Source: DASXRA01 sp036506155 (lineage in GTDB: Bacteria > Actinomycetota > Actinomycetes > Mycobacteriales > Jatrophihabitantaceae). Taken from it: a stretch of 64,000 bases of DNA. Where the stretch lies: positions 93,511-157,510 of the forward strand of contig DASXSF010000022.1 in the NCBI GenBank assembly GCA_036506155.1, written 5' to 3'. The translations under genes and the position numbers were made by a program. Shown here in pieces: positions 1-9,395 of the stretch; position 1 is the stretch's first letter; every line of letters starts with the position of its first letter. The notes beneath the pieces are model-generated. The model was not told where the DNA came from. It saw only the letters and a program-made list of their open reading frames with translations, and searched no databases.

Positions 1-1
1 C

Positions 2-1330
2 GGGCGGCGGCAGATGTTCATACTCGGGCTCGGCCTGTTCTCGCTGGGCAGTCTGCTCGGCGGTTTGTCGACCACCTACGAACTGCTGTTGGTCGGCCGC
101 GTCGTCCAGGGCATCGGCGGAGCGATCGCGGCGCCGACCGCGCTGTCGTTGATCACCACGCTGTTCGAGGAAGGACCGGCACGGAACCGTGCTTTCGCCG
201 TCTATGCCGGGGTGTCCGGCGCAGGGGCGGCGGTTGGACTCCTGCTCGGCGGCCTGCTGACCGAGTACGCCACCTGGCGTTGGGTGCTGTTCGTGAATGT
301 GCCGATCGGCGTGGCGTTGATGATCGGCGGCTTCATGTTCATCCACTCGTCAGAGCGGCTGAAAGGCAAGTTCGACATCCTCGGATCGGTGCTCTCGGTG
401 GCCGGCATGGTGGCGCTCGTCTACGGCTTCATCAACGCGGCGAACCACAGCTGGAGCGACGGCACGACAATCGCATCGCTGACTGGCGGCGTGGTGCTGC
501 TCGTGATCTTCGTACTGTATGAGGCACGATCCCCGATCGCGATGATGCCGCTGCGGATCTTCGCGAACCGCTCCCGGGCTGCCTCGTACCTGATCATGCT
601 GATCATCGGAGCCGCGATGTTCGGCATGTTCTACTTCATGACCTTCTTCATCCAGGGCGTCATGGGCTTCAGCGCGCTGAAGACCGGCGTGGCCTACCTG
701 CCGTTCACTGCGGTGTTCATCGTGGGCTCGGGAATCGCGACCGGGCTGCTCCCGAGGGTCGGGCCCAAGCCGCTCGTCACGACCGGCTCGGCGCTCATGA
801 CGGTCGGCCTGTTCTGGTTCGCCCAGGTGGACACGCAGACCAAATACTGGACGGGCGTGTTCCCGCCGATGATGGTGATGGCCTCCGGCATGGCGCTGGC
901 GTTCGTGACGCTGACCGTCGTCGCAGTCACCAAGGTCACGAACACGGACACCGGCCTTGCCTCGGCGCTGCTCAACGTCGGGCAGCAGGTCGGCGGCTCG
1001 ATCGGCCTGGCCGTACTGGCCACCGCCTTCGCGAGCGCGGCGAAGAGCGAGGGCAAGTCACAGGTCGACAACCTCGCTGGGGCGTCCCAGCACCACTTGC
1101 AGGAGCTGATCGCGAGCTCGCAGAGCGGCAAGCCGGCATCTCCCGCCGCCTACGCAGACCAGGCTGCGGTCGACGCCTTCCACGCCGTGCAGGCCCATGG
1201 TGCCAGCCAGGGGTTCCTGGTGGCCGCGATCTTCGGGATCTTCGCCGTCGTGGCGTCCGCGGTACTGATCAACGTCAAGAAGCGTGACGTGACCGAGGTG
1301 TCCGAATCCGAGGTCGTCGTCGCCGCCTGA
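2..1330 (+). CDS. MFS drug exporter, DHA2/EmrB type (5' end outside window)
   Basis: Proton-driven multidrug efflux permease of the inner membrane. The reading frame is open from base 2 and begins GRRQMF, which matches the end of the MFS motif A loop (G-x-L-x-D-x-x-G-R-R), so roughly the first 70-80 residues and two helices lie left of the window. The ATG at 14 is internal. Visible next are VVQGIGGAIAAPTALSLI (motif C-like helix), VSGAGAAVGLLLGGLL and many hydrophobic helices, as expected of the 14-helix DHA2 group. The C-terminus ends in a charged cytoplasmic tail. A perfect hairpin lies 21 nt after the stop. Substrate unknown. Confidence 0.88.
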   Translation, partial: GRRQMFILGLGLFSLGSLLGGLSTTYELLLVGRVVQGIGGAIAAPTALSLITTLFEEGPARNRAFAVYAGVSGAGAAVGLLLGGLLTEYATWRWVLFVNVPIGVALMIGGFMFIHSSERLKGKFDILGSVLSVAGMVALVYGFINAANHSWSDGTTIASLTGGVVLLVIFVLYEARSPIAMMPLRIFANRSRAASYLIMLIIGAAMFGMFYFMTFFIQGVMGFSALKTGVAYLPFTAVFIVGSGIATGLLPRVGPKPLVTTGSALMTVGLFWFAQVDTQTKYWTGVFPPMMVMASGMALAFVTLTVVAVTKVTNTDTGLASALLNVGQQVGGSIGLAVLATAFASAAKSEGKSQVDNLAGASQHHLQELIASSQSGKPASPAAYADQAAVDAFHAVQAHGASQGFLVAAIFGIFAVVASAVLINVKKRDVTEVSESEVVVAA

Positions 1331-1350
1331 TCCGCTAGTTGTCGCCTATA

Positions 1351-1378
1351 GCCCAGGCCCGCTGATGCGGGCCTGGGC
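1351..1378 (+). terminator. Perfect GC-rich hairpin after the MFS gene
   Basis: Arms GCCCAGGCCCGC (1351-1362) and GCGGGCCTGGGC (1367-1378) are exact complements around a TGAT loop. The stem begins 21 nt after the MFS stop and no T-run follows, as is common in high-GC genomes. The in-frame ATG at 1365 of the next gene lies in the loop, which argues against using it as a start. Confidence 0.7.
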
Positions 1379-1397
1379 GTCGACATATCGTGCGGGG

Positions 1398-2168
1398 ATG
1401 ACGTACCTGTCGCAGCTGTTCTCGCTGGACGGCCGGGTCGCGGTGGTGACCGGCGGCAGTTCCGGCATCGGGCGGGCGATCGCCGCGGCACTGGCCCGGG
1501 CCGGGGCGAGCGTCGTCATCGTCGCTCGTCGGGAAGCGGAGCTCGCCGCCACCGTCGAAGAGTTGACCGCCGCCGGGTGCCGCACCGACTGGGTGAGCGC
1601 CGACCTGAGCTCCCGCGACGGCGTGCGCACCGCCGCCGAGGCGGCAGCCAGGCCGTTCGGCGAGCCCGACATCCTGGTCAGCAGCGCCGGCATCAATCTG
1701 CGGCCACCGCTCGGCGAGATGACCGACGACGTCTGGGACGCGACGATGGCGCTGAACCTCGACGCGCCGTACCTGTTGGGCCAGCGGTACGCCTCCGGCA
1801 TGGCCGAGCGCGGCTACGGCCGGCTCATTCACATCAGCTCGCAGCAGGCGCACCGTGCGTTCGTTTCGAGCGGTGCCTACGGCGTCTCCAAGGGCGCGCT
1901 GGAATCGCTGGCCCGCTCCCAGGCCGAAGCCTGGTCGCGGCATGGGGTTACCAGCAACACGCTCGTGCCCGGCTTCGTGATGACGCCGCTCAACGCCCGG
2001 TTGTCCTCCGATCCCCAGCGGGTGGCCGAACTTGCCGCCCGGACGATGGTGGGACGCAACGGGCTGGCCGACGACTTCGCCGGCGTCGCGGTCCTGCTGG
2101 CAAGCCCCGCGTCCGGCTACATCACCGGGCAGGCGATCTTCGTCGACGGCGGGTTCTCCGTGCATTGA
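1398..2168 (+). CDS. SDR-family oxidoreductase (3-oxoacyl-ACP reductase/gluconate dehydrogenase type)
   Basis: Classical short-chain dehydrogenase of 256 residues using NAD(P)H. Seen in order: a Rossmann motif VVTGGSSGIGRAIA near the N-terminus, SSAG in place of NNAG, the catalytic Ser in HISSQQAH, the YGVSK pair (Tyr and Lys), and a C-terminal end like that of gluconate 5-dehydrogenases. The ATG at 1398 is chosen because the upstream in-frame ATG (1365) lies inside a terminator hairpin and would add a non-homologous leader. A ribosome site before 1398 is weak (GCGGGG). The natural substrate cannot be read from sequence. Confidence 0.9.
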   Translation: MTYLSQLFSLDGRVAVVTGGSSGIGRAIAAALARAGASVVIVARREAELAATVEELTAAGCRTDWVSADLSSRDGVRTAAEAAARPFGEPDILVSSAGINLRPPLGEMTDDVWDATMALNLDAPYLLGQRYASGMAERGYGRLIHISSQQAHRAFVSSGAYGVSKGALESLARSQAEAWSRHGVTSNTLVPGFVMTPLNARLSSDPQRVAELAARTMVGRNGLADDFAGVAVLLASPASGYITGQAIFVDGGFSVH

Positions 2169-2180
2169 CGGGCGTGCGTC

Positions 2181-2210
2181 TTGTGGCATAACGCCCCAGA
2201 ACGGTAGCGT
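2181..2210 (+). promoter_or_regulatory. Candidate promoter of the beta-helix/M14 gene
   Basis: TTGTGG (2181-2186) and TAGCGT (2205-2210) are 18 nt apart and lie about 40 nt before the ATG at 2250. The same -10 hexamer TAGCGT with an 18 nt spacer occurs before the serine peptidase gene at 10333. Motif reading only. Confidence 0.35.
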
Positions 2211-2249
2211 GCCGATGCTCCGTAGTCCGCCGGCGTTTCGGGGGCGACG

Positions 2250-5200
2250 ATGAAAAGGCAGCTAGGCATCCTGTCCGTCGCGGTATTAGTGATAGCGGGC
2301 TTCGCATCCACCACGCGGGCCGCGGGGCGGCCAAGCACGCTGAGGGTCTGCTCGAACGGGCCGTTCCGCAACATCCAGCCCGCGGTCGACGCGGCCCGCC
2401 CGGGCGACACGGTGCAGATCTGCCCCGGCACGTACGTCGAGGGCACCGGCGTACAGGGAAGCAACGCACTCACGATCGCCAAGGACCTCACCCTCTCCGG
2501 TACTGGCGCCGACCAGGTACGCATCGAGGCGCGCCATGGCGCCGACCTGCCGAGGACAGCCCGGACATCCACAGCGGCAAGGGCGTTCTCGTTGCGGTGA
2601 TCGGCGCGAATGTCGACATCAGGGGGGTCAGCGTCGACGCCAACGGGGCCGACGCGACGGCCGGCGTCGTGTACGTCGATGCGCAGGGCTCGATAACCCG
2701 TTCGCACATCACCGGCATCGACGTCGACGAGAGCGCGAACGGCTATACGGTGCCGGGTGGATTCCGCAGCAACCCGTTCGGCTTCGGCATCGCTCACGTC
2801 GGTGGGTCACATGCCCTGGCGATCGACCACACGCGCGTCGACCACTACAACGCCGCCGGCGTGGTCGTCGAGGGCGCCGGAAATACAGCCGTGCTGACGA
2901 ATGACCAGATTGCGGGGCGCAATCTCTGCCAGAACTACAACGACCCCACGGCAGGCGGCCCGACCGTCATCGACGGCGACTGCCAGGCGTCCGGCGGCAG
3001 CACCCCGATCCCGCCGCCACTGCCGCTCGCCACCGGGCCGCTGTTCGGGCAGGACGGCGTGCGGGCGAGCGACGGCGCGTCGGTGCAGATGACCGGCGAC
3101 ACCGTGTCGTCCAACTTGGTCAACGGCGAAGGCGCACCGATCCAGAGCGTCTACGCCCCGACGCCCAACAACGACCCGTACCCGCTGGGCGACCACTCCG
3201 AGAACAACCAGAACCTGCGCCTCGCCGCGGGTGTGCGCCTTGTCGGTGCCGCCGCGTCGACGATCACCCGCGGCAACATCACCGACAACGCGTTCGGCGT
3301 GCTGAACACCACCGCCGACGGCACCAGCCCCGATACCGCGACGCCGGTCCTCGCCCAGGACAACTGGTGGGGGCTGCGCACCGGGACGGTCGGCCTGCCG
3401 ACGCCGGGGCCGGCAGTGTGGCCCGACATCCTCACCCCGACGACGATCAATCCGCCGGTGCCGGAGAATCCCGTCAACGGAAACCCCGTGGCTGACACAG
3501 CCTGCCCCACCGGAATATCGGATTCCGACGCGGTGACGTTCTGCCCGTATCGCTCGAGCGACCAGGCCGACTCGGTCGGCGGCGAGTACCCGATCGCCGA
3601 CGCGCCGGGGCGGCCGAGCGCGGGCAACTGCGCCGGTACCGTGCAGCTCGACCCGAACATCCCCACGTACGACGACTTCTTCGGCGCGACGCTCGGCAGC
3701 GGCACCACCGGTGACGGCCTGTCCGGCTCGACGCCGTCGGCCAAGAAAACCGCGGACCTGACCGCGTACATGCGCGCCGTCGTCGATGCCGTCAACGCGC
3801 ACGGTGGCAGCCGGGTCGCCGCCAGGATGGTTCAGGAAGGGACGAGCGTGCTCGGCGTTCCCTTCTACTACGTGGTGATCGGCACGCCGGGCAACATCGC
3901 CAACCTCGACGCCGGGCGCAACGACCAGGTGTTCTGGCGTGGCCTCATCGACGGCACCACGTCGCCGAAGGAGGCGCTGGCGCAGGTCGGCGAGCGGCTG
4001 GCGTTCGCATGGATCACCGGCGCCCCGCACGGCAACGAGCCCGCCGGCGGCGAGGCGTCCGTCAAGGAGCTGTACGAACTGGCCGCCCGGACGGACTGCG
4101 ACAACACCGCCCGGCTGGCCAGCTTGGACACGTTCATCCAGCCGGTCACCGCACCCGACGACCGCGACCACAACAACCGCACCACCGCGTGGTCGTTCGA
4201 CCCGAATCGCGACCGCGGCACGATCCGCATGCCGGAGAACCGTGCACTGATCAGCGCGATCACCCGCTACGCCGGCCTGTTCTTCATCGACGCCCACCAG
4301 CAGAGTTCCGGCTACTTCTTCCCGCCGGACCAGGACGCCGCGCTGAACGAGATATCGCATCCGGCGCTGGACGCGATCCAGAACGTGATCGGCCCGGCTA
4401 TCCAGAATGCGTTCAACGACCAGACCGGCCAGTACCGTAACTACAACACCTACGACCTGTTCGTGCCCGAGTACGGCGACACGGTGCCCTCGCTGCTGCA
4501 GGGCGGGGCCGGCATGACGTACGAGAAGGGCAACAACGAGAACTACGGCAAGCAGGTCTACGACCACTATCTGGCGATCGACATCACGGTGGACGTGGTG
4601 GCGGACCAGAAAGACAGCCTGCTCACCGACTGGATCGGGCAGTGGCCCGAGGCCGTCGACCAGGGCGAGAACTGCGTCGTGCAGGAGAACACCCAGGTCA
4701 GCCCGCCGGTCGTCGACCAGTACGAGATCGGCCAGAGCAGCATCGACCAGGAGCCGAACACCGACGTGTGCGGCTACTACTACCTGCCGGGCAAGCACGC
4801 AGGCGACGTCGCCGACACTGTGGCCGAGCTTCAGCTCGTCGGGGTACGCGTGTATCGGCTCGACCACTCGGTGACCGTCTCGAGCGCGCACCGGTTCGGC
4901 GACTTCGCCGTCGACACGCCGCCAGGACAGTCGCCGGTGCGCACGGCCACGGTGACCCTGCCTGCAGGCACGCTGTACATTCCGCTATCGCAGGGCACCA
5001 AGCACTGGATCCAGGCGGTGCTCGGCGAGAACCCGTATCTGCCGTTCAACTACTTCTACGACGAGGTCACCTGGTCGTACTCGCTGCTGCGCGGCTTCGC
5101 CGGCGACGGCTTCCTCACCCAGCCGCTGCCGCAGAGCGCGAAGGCACGGCTCATCGACGCGCCGCAGCTGGGCGCCGTACCGCCGACGCCACATGACCTG

Positions 5201-6316
5201 TACGCCTTCGACACCGACTCGGCCGCCGCGCTGGCGATGGTGAATCAGCTGCTCGGGCAAGGCGCTACGGTGTCGCGCGCAGCCACGGCGTTCGACGCGA
5301 CCGGCGTGCACTTCGGCACCGGCGCGGCGCTGGTGTCGGGCATGCCACTGGCCACGCTCGCGGGCGAGGCGGCCCGCTGGCAGACGCCGGTGTACGGCCT
5401 TTCCGGCTATCCGGTCGCGCACCGCGTCGTCGCGTTGCCGAAGATCGCCATCTACACCGGCGGCACGACCGTGCCGACCAACCCGGCGTTCCCCGGCAGC
5501 GACGACGGCTACTGCCGGTCCACTACGTACTGCGAGGCGATGTTCGACCTCACCCAGCGCGAGGGTGTCCCCACATCGCAAATCGGCCAGCTGACCTCGA
5601 CCGACCTCGCGAACGGGGTGCTTTCGAGCGGTGGTTACACGGTGCTCGTAGATCCGGGCTCGACGATCTCGGCGACCACGCCGGTCGGGACGGCAGGCAC
5701 GCCGGCCCAAGCGGTCCAGGCGTTCGTCAACGCGGGCGGGACGTACCTGGGCAGCGGCGCGGGCGGCGCGACAAGTGCCCGCAACGCCGGCATCACCACG
5801 CTCAACACGACGACGATCAGCGGCATCACCACGCCGGGCTCGACGTTCGACGCGACCTGGAACACCGACGACCCGGCCGGATGGGGCATGGACGCCGGGG
5901 GCTGGATTTATCGCGAGTCCAGTAACGACCCGAGCTTCGACCCGGCGACTCTCGCCGGTGACGGCGGCAGCATCCCGCCCGCTACGCCGGTGGCGACATT
6001 CGCGGCGGCCGGAGACTGCGGCGGGCCGGCCGGATTCGGTAACTGCTACGGCTACGAGGTAAACGCCAACGCCAACCTGCCCGGGCGTCCCGCCGTCGTC
6101 GATCAGCCCTTCGGCGCCGGACACGCGATCATGGTCGGTTTCGACCCGTGGTACCGGTCGTGGACCGTGCAGGAGGAGCGACTGGTGCTCAACGCGCTGC
6201 TCTACCCGGGCGGCAGTGCCGCGCCGGTCAGCGCCACAGCGTTGCCGCAGGTTGCCGACCGTCCGGTGCGCGCCAGCGGCGGCCGCGCTCCGACCGTTGA
6301 CCGAGCTCGGCCGTAG
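2250..6316 (+). CDS. Secreted beta-helix plus M14 zinc carboxypeptidase-like protein (frameshift near 2550)
   Basis: A signal peptide (MKRQLGILSVAVLVIAGF..., cleavage near TRA-AG) is followed by a right-handed beta-helix opening (NIQPAVDAARPGDTVQICPG). Frame 2250 runs to a stop at 2598-2600, but the sense continues in another frame as EDSPDIHSGKGVLVAVIGAN, so one base is missing between about 2540 and 2560. The rest, open to 6316, holds the M14 site: HGNE (His 4028, Glu 4037) as zinc ligands, PNR for substrate carboxylate, DAHQQS (His 4295) as third ligand, and TYEKG (Glu 4523) as catalytic glutamate. A long C-terminal part of unknown fold follows. Either a sequencing error or a real lesion; downstream domains look under selection. 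Confidence 0.8.
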
Positions 6317-6329
6317 CCGTCCCCCGCCG

Positions 6330-6374
6330 TGATCTTGGACTTCTGGCTGACATTCGACCACAAGTCCAAGATCA
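6330..6374. repeat. Intergenic palindrome, copy 1
   Basis: Left arm TGATCTTGGACTTCTGG (6330-6346) and right arm CCACAAGTCCAAGATCA (6358-6374) pair with one mismatch around an 11 nt loop. It lies 13 nt after the M14 stop and 33 nt before the M1 start. The same arms recur at 9289-9335 and 14492-14536. Confidence 0.85.
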
Positions 6375-6407
6375 TCGGAGCGGGACGCTGAGGATGAGGA
6401 GAGCATC

Positions 6408-8198
6408 ATGATCCGACGTCTCGTTGCCGTGTCTGTGCTGGTTGTCGCCGCCACACCCGCCGGCGCCGCCACGGCTGCCCCGCCCGGAGCGCCGATGCAA
6501 TGCGGCGCGGGTGCGCGCACGCTCTCTCAGTACACCGACCACGTCTACCCCGACACCGGCAACGGCGGCTACACGAGCCTGCACACCGACGTGCACATGG
6601 TCTACGACGCCGCGTCGAACCAGTTCCTGCCCGGCAACCATGTGGTGCTCACCGACCGGGCGACGCAGTGCATGACGGAGTTCAGCCTGGATCTCGAACG
6701 GCAGTCGGTCGACCCGGTCGACGGCCCGGACCTGACCGTGCAGGCGGTGACTGTGAACGGTGAGCCGGCCGCCTTCCGCTTCGTACAGCCCACCTACCCG
6801 GGCGACCCGAACGGGCCCGACGATCCCGACCCGCGCTCCCACCAGGCCTCCCAGGTGAACCCGGTCGGGGGGCCGGACAACAACCCGCTGCCGCCGGCGT
6901 GCAGCCCGCAGGTCACCGGCGACGACGTGAACGCGCAGAACGGTGAGCCGTGCCCCGCCAACAAGATGGTGATCACGCCCGCGCAGTACATCCATCCCAG
7001 CGAGACGTTCCAGGTGAGCATCTCCTATACCGGACGTCCCGGCGTCCACCTTGATGGCGACGGTTCCACCGAGGGCTGGTTCCGCTCCGACAACCCACCC
7101 GGCGACGGCGGCTTCGTCACCACCGAACCGGTGGGCACCGAGGATTGGATGCCGCTCAACGACCATCCGAGTGCCAAGCCCACGTACGACTTCTACGACA
7201 CGGTCAACGCCGGTAAGCAGGCCATCGCCAACGGCATGCTCGTGTCCACGACGGCCAACCTGCCGGACGCGACATTCCCCGGCGGATCGACCACGTTCCA
7301 CTGGCACTCCCCCGCGCCGATCGCGAGCTACCTCGTCGAGAACAGCGTGGGCGATTACGACCTGACGTCCCGGCTCGCGTCCGACGGCGTGCGCTACTAC
7401 GAAGCGCAGGCCAGCTCGCTAAGTGCCACGCAGAAGCAGGCCAACCTCGCGATCATGGATCAGCAGCAGGACATCACCGACTTCCAGGCTCAGTTCAATG
7501 GGCCGTTCCCGTTCACGTCGGACGGCGTTCTGGTCGCCCGCCCCTCCGCCGGGTTCGAAGAAGAGATGCAGACGATGATCGCGTTCGAGGGCGGGCGGAT
7601 CGGGCTGCGCACGTTCAACCACGAGAACTTCCACCAGTGGTGGGGCGACCACGTCACCGAGGCGAACTACAACCTGACGTTCTTCAAGGAGGGCATGGCC
7701 ACCCTCGGTGAGTACCTGTTCAATGCGCGCAATGCGCAGACTGCCGCAGGTGGCGCGGGCACATCCGCCGGTGATGCGGCGTTCGAGCAGCGTCTGGTCA
7801 GCCAGTTCAACACCAATTACGCGTCGACGCGTCTCTGGACGGCCGCGCCGTCGGATCCGACGCCGGCCACGCTGTTCTCGGGCAGCTTCACGTACACCCG
7901 GCCCGGCACCGCCTACCTCGCGCTGCGCGAGATCCTCGGCCCGGACAACTTCGTCCGGGCGCTGACGCGCATCCAGCGCGACTACGGCGACAGCAGCATC
8001 ACCGAGGCACAACTGGAGGACGGCTTCGCCCACTTCCTGCCCAATCGCAGCGCGGCGTGCCAGGCTCGCCTCGGCGAGTTCTTTACGCAGTGGTTCGACA
8101 CCGCGTACCTACCCGGTGGCGGCGCCAACCGACCGCAGCTCACCGGGCCGGGACTCGCCGGTCCGGGCTTCTACGACGCGGACGGCCGCTGTCGTTAG
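6408..8198 (+). CDS. Secreted M1-family aminopeptidase
   Basis: Zinc aminopeptidase of the gluzincin clan, 596 residues, exported (signal peptide to about ATPAGAATAA). The zinc site is complete: HENFH at 405-409, then 18 residues, then Glu428, giving HEXXH-x18-E. The upstream GFEEEMQ (382-388) takes the place of the GxMEN exopeptidase motif, so amino-end recognition may differ from standard M1 enzymes. The ribosome site GAGGAG lies about 8 nt before the ATG. It follows the M14 gene in the same direction with only a palindrome between, and is probably part of the same exported-peptidase set. Confidence 0.88.
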   Translation: MIRRLVAVSVLVVAATPAGAATAAPPGAPMQCGAGARTLSQYTDHVYPDTGNGGYTSLHTDVHMVYDAASNQFLPGNHVVLTDRATQCMTEFSLDLERQSVDPVDGPDLTVQAVTVNGEPAAFRFVQPTYPGDPNGPDDPDPRSHQASQVNPVGGPDNNPLPPACSPQVTGDDVNAQNGEPCPANKMVITPAQYIHPSETFQVSISYTGRPGVHLDGDGSTEGWFRSDNPPGDGGFVTTEPVGTEDWMPLNDHPSAKPTYDFYDTVNAGKQAIANGMLVSTTANLPDATFPGGSTTFHWHSPAPIASYLVENSVGDYDLTSRLASDGVRYYEAQASSLSATQKQANLAIMDQQQDITDFQAQFNGPFPFTSDGVLVARPSAGFEEEMQTMIAFEGGRIGLRTFNHENFHQWWGDHVTEANYNLTFFKEGMATLGEYLFNARNAQTAAGGAGTSAGDAAFEQRLVSQFNTNYASTRLWTAAPSDPTPATLFSGSFTYTRPGTAYLALREILGPDNFVRALTRIQRDYGDSSITEAQLEDGFAHFLPNRSAACQARLGEFFTQWFDTAYLPGGGANRPQLTGPGLAGPGFYDADGRCR

Positions 8199-8270
8199 CG
8201 TGGTCTCTGAACCAAGCAGGCTCCGCTTCCGTGCCACTAAGCGAGAATCTGCTTAGGTATTCGGGGGGAA

Positions 8271-8524
8271 ATGGAATTCGCGCGCACAGCTGTCGATACC
8301 TGCACACCGACGATTGAGCTCCTCGAACGAGGACATTTCCAAGGACGTTCTCGACGAGTATCCCGAGGACGCGGCCAGGGGATCCGGCCGGTTCGTCTTG
8401 CTTGCAGGCGAGGCCGGCGTCGGGTATTCCGCGCGGACCACGCGCGGCGACCAGGGCGGATCCGAACGGACTGACCCCTCGCGAAGCAGAGGTGCTCGCA
8501 CTTCTTCGCGAAGGCTTGTCGAAT
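8271..8524 (+). pseudogene. Remnant of a LuxR-type LAL regulator (MalT-like ATPase with HTH)
   Basis: A GGGGGGAA ribosome site precedes ATG 8271, and ELLER opens the protein. A one-base shift near 8330 moves the frame to DISKDVLDEYPEDAARGSGR and FVLLAGEAGVGYS, the Walker A segment with the usual Lys replaced by Tyr. After a short stretch the frame shifts again to GLTPREAEVLALLREGLSN, the start of the C-terminal LuxR HTH. The several hundred residues that normally separate these parts are missing, and the HTH is cut off at about 8524. Confidence 0.75.
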
Positions 8525-8944
8525 GATACGAACAAGTACCACAGCATCGCCGTCGCGGAACAGAACAAATACGGTCTGCTCACCGACGTCGACGGAATCG
8601 CCTGTATCGACATGCCCGGCATGGGCGGGATGGGCGTGCACTGGGCCAACTCGGCCCTGGTCAACGACCCCGCGATCCTTCCGGACCAGCCGGAAGCGAT
8701 GGTCTACGCGCTCGACCGGCACGGCACGCTGCGCTTGGCTGCCGTCGAGTACGTAGTCGTCAAGGCGGCGTGGGATGCCACGCACAACGCGCCACCCATG
8801 CTGTTCGGCCACACGTTCAACCTGACCGACGCCCCCAACCGTTTCGGCTTGCCGGCGTTCTATTCGCTGCACGTGTAGGCCTGGCAGCACAATCCCGCCG
8901 GGACATTCGAGATGTGGAATCCGCGCGTCCACTGCCCGGCCTGA
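8525..8944 (+). pseudogene. 5'-truncated exported-type protein with an in-frame TAG
   Basis: The frame of the LuxR HTH fragment runs directly into an unrelated sequence (YHSIAVAEQNKYGLL, IACIDMPGMGGMGVHWANS, GHTFNLTDAPNRFGLPAF), known to me as a conserved actinobacterial secreted protein of unknown function. TAG at 8876-8878 interrupts it after FYSLHV; the same frame then continues AWQHNPAGTFEMWNPRVHC to TGA 8942-8944, as in intact relatives. It has lost its start and carries a nonsense change. The 158-residue open frame from 8402 is a chance fusion of two remnants. Confidence 0.65.
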
Positions 8945-8981
8945 CCGCAAAACCATCCATCAAGAACAGAGGAGTTCCGCA

Positions 8982-9275
8982 ATGTCTCGTCGACTCATCA
9001 CCACAGTCACCTCGTCGGTCCTTGTCAGCGTCGGGCTGATCGTCGGCTACCTTGCATCCGCGGGTGCGGTATCCGCCATGCCGGCGCCGGCACCCGATGG
9101 CGGCGGCGCCTTCCCGAACATCGCTTCGCCGGCGCCGACCATCACCGTTGTGCATCACGGCTCGTCGGTGTGGCCGTTCGTGCTTGTCGCGCTTGTAGCC
9201 GTTGCTGCGACGCTCGCGGCGAGCGTGGCTGTCGCCTCGATCCGCCGCTCGCGGCGGCGGCTCCAGCCGGCGTAG
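8982..9275 (+). CDS. Small exported or membrane-anchored protein
   Basis: 97 residues. The N-terminus (TTVTSSVLVSVGLIVGYL...) is a signal peptide or first helix. A Pro/Ala/Gly-rich linker (about 34-58) leads to a second hydrophobic stretch VWPFVLVALVAVAATLAASV and a positively charged tail RRSRRRLQ, so the loop would lie outside and the tail in the cytoplasm. The ribosome site AGAGGAG is well placed before ATG 8982. No known family is recognised. A copy of the intergenic palindrome follows 13 nt after the stop. Confidence 0.7.
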   Translation: MSRRLITTVTSSVLVSVGLIVGYLASAGAVSAMPAPAPDGGGAFPNIASPAPTITVVHHGSSVWPFVLVALVAVAATLAASVAVASIRRSRRRLQPA

Positions 9276-9288
9276 GACGCTCTTCGCG

Positions 9289-9335
9289 ATGATCTTGGAC
9301 TTGTGGCCGAATAGCGGCCACAAGTCCGAGATCAT
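9289..9335. repeat. Intergenic palindrome, copy 2
   Basis: Arms at 9289-9309 (begins ATGATCTTGGACTTGTGG) and 9315-9335 pair over 21 bp with one mismatch and an AATAG loop. The inner pairs are CCG/CGG here but CTG/CAG in copy 3, so both sides changed together. Confidence 0.88.
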
Positions 9336-9359
9336 GCCGTAGCGGGGTTGACGCGCTGG

Positions 9360-9388
9360 TTGACGCGCCCGACCGCGTTACTTAACGT
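9360..9388 (+). promoter_or_regulatory. Candidate promoter giving a leaderless TrmB mRNA
   Basis: TTGACG (9360-9365), 17 nt spacer, TAACGT (9383-9388). A transcript would begin near 9395, at the GTG codon 9396, fitting leaderless translation. An overlapping TTGACG lies at 9348-9353. Confidence 0.45.
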
Positions 9389-9395
9389 GCGCGCG

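Noticed and set aside
1365..1397. Upstream ATG for the first SDR
   Set aside because: Lies in the loop of a perfect terminator hairpin and adds no homologous residues.
2807..4891. Long antisense frames over the M14, serine peptidase and M28 genes (also 12190-14523, 15891-18005, 18212-20530)
   Set aside because: Arg/Val/Gly-rich shadow translations without motifs, as expected from high GC third positions of the opposite strand.
8237..8256. CTAAGC-N8-GCTTAG inverted repeat before the LAL remnant
   Set aside because: Short and without a second copy; may be a leftover operator but cannot be supported.
8402..8878. 158-residue protein with HTH and secreted domain
   Set aside because: It joins fragments of two unrelated families and ends at a nonsense codon within the second.
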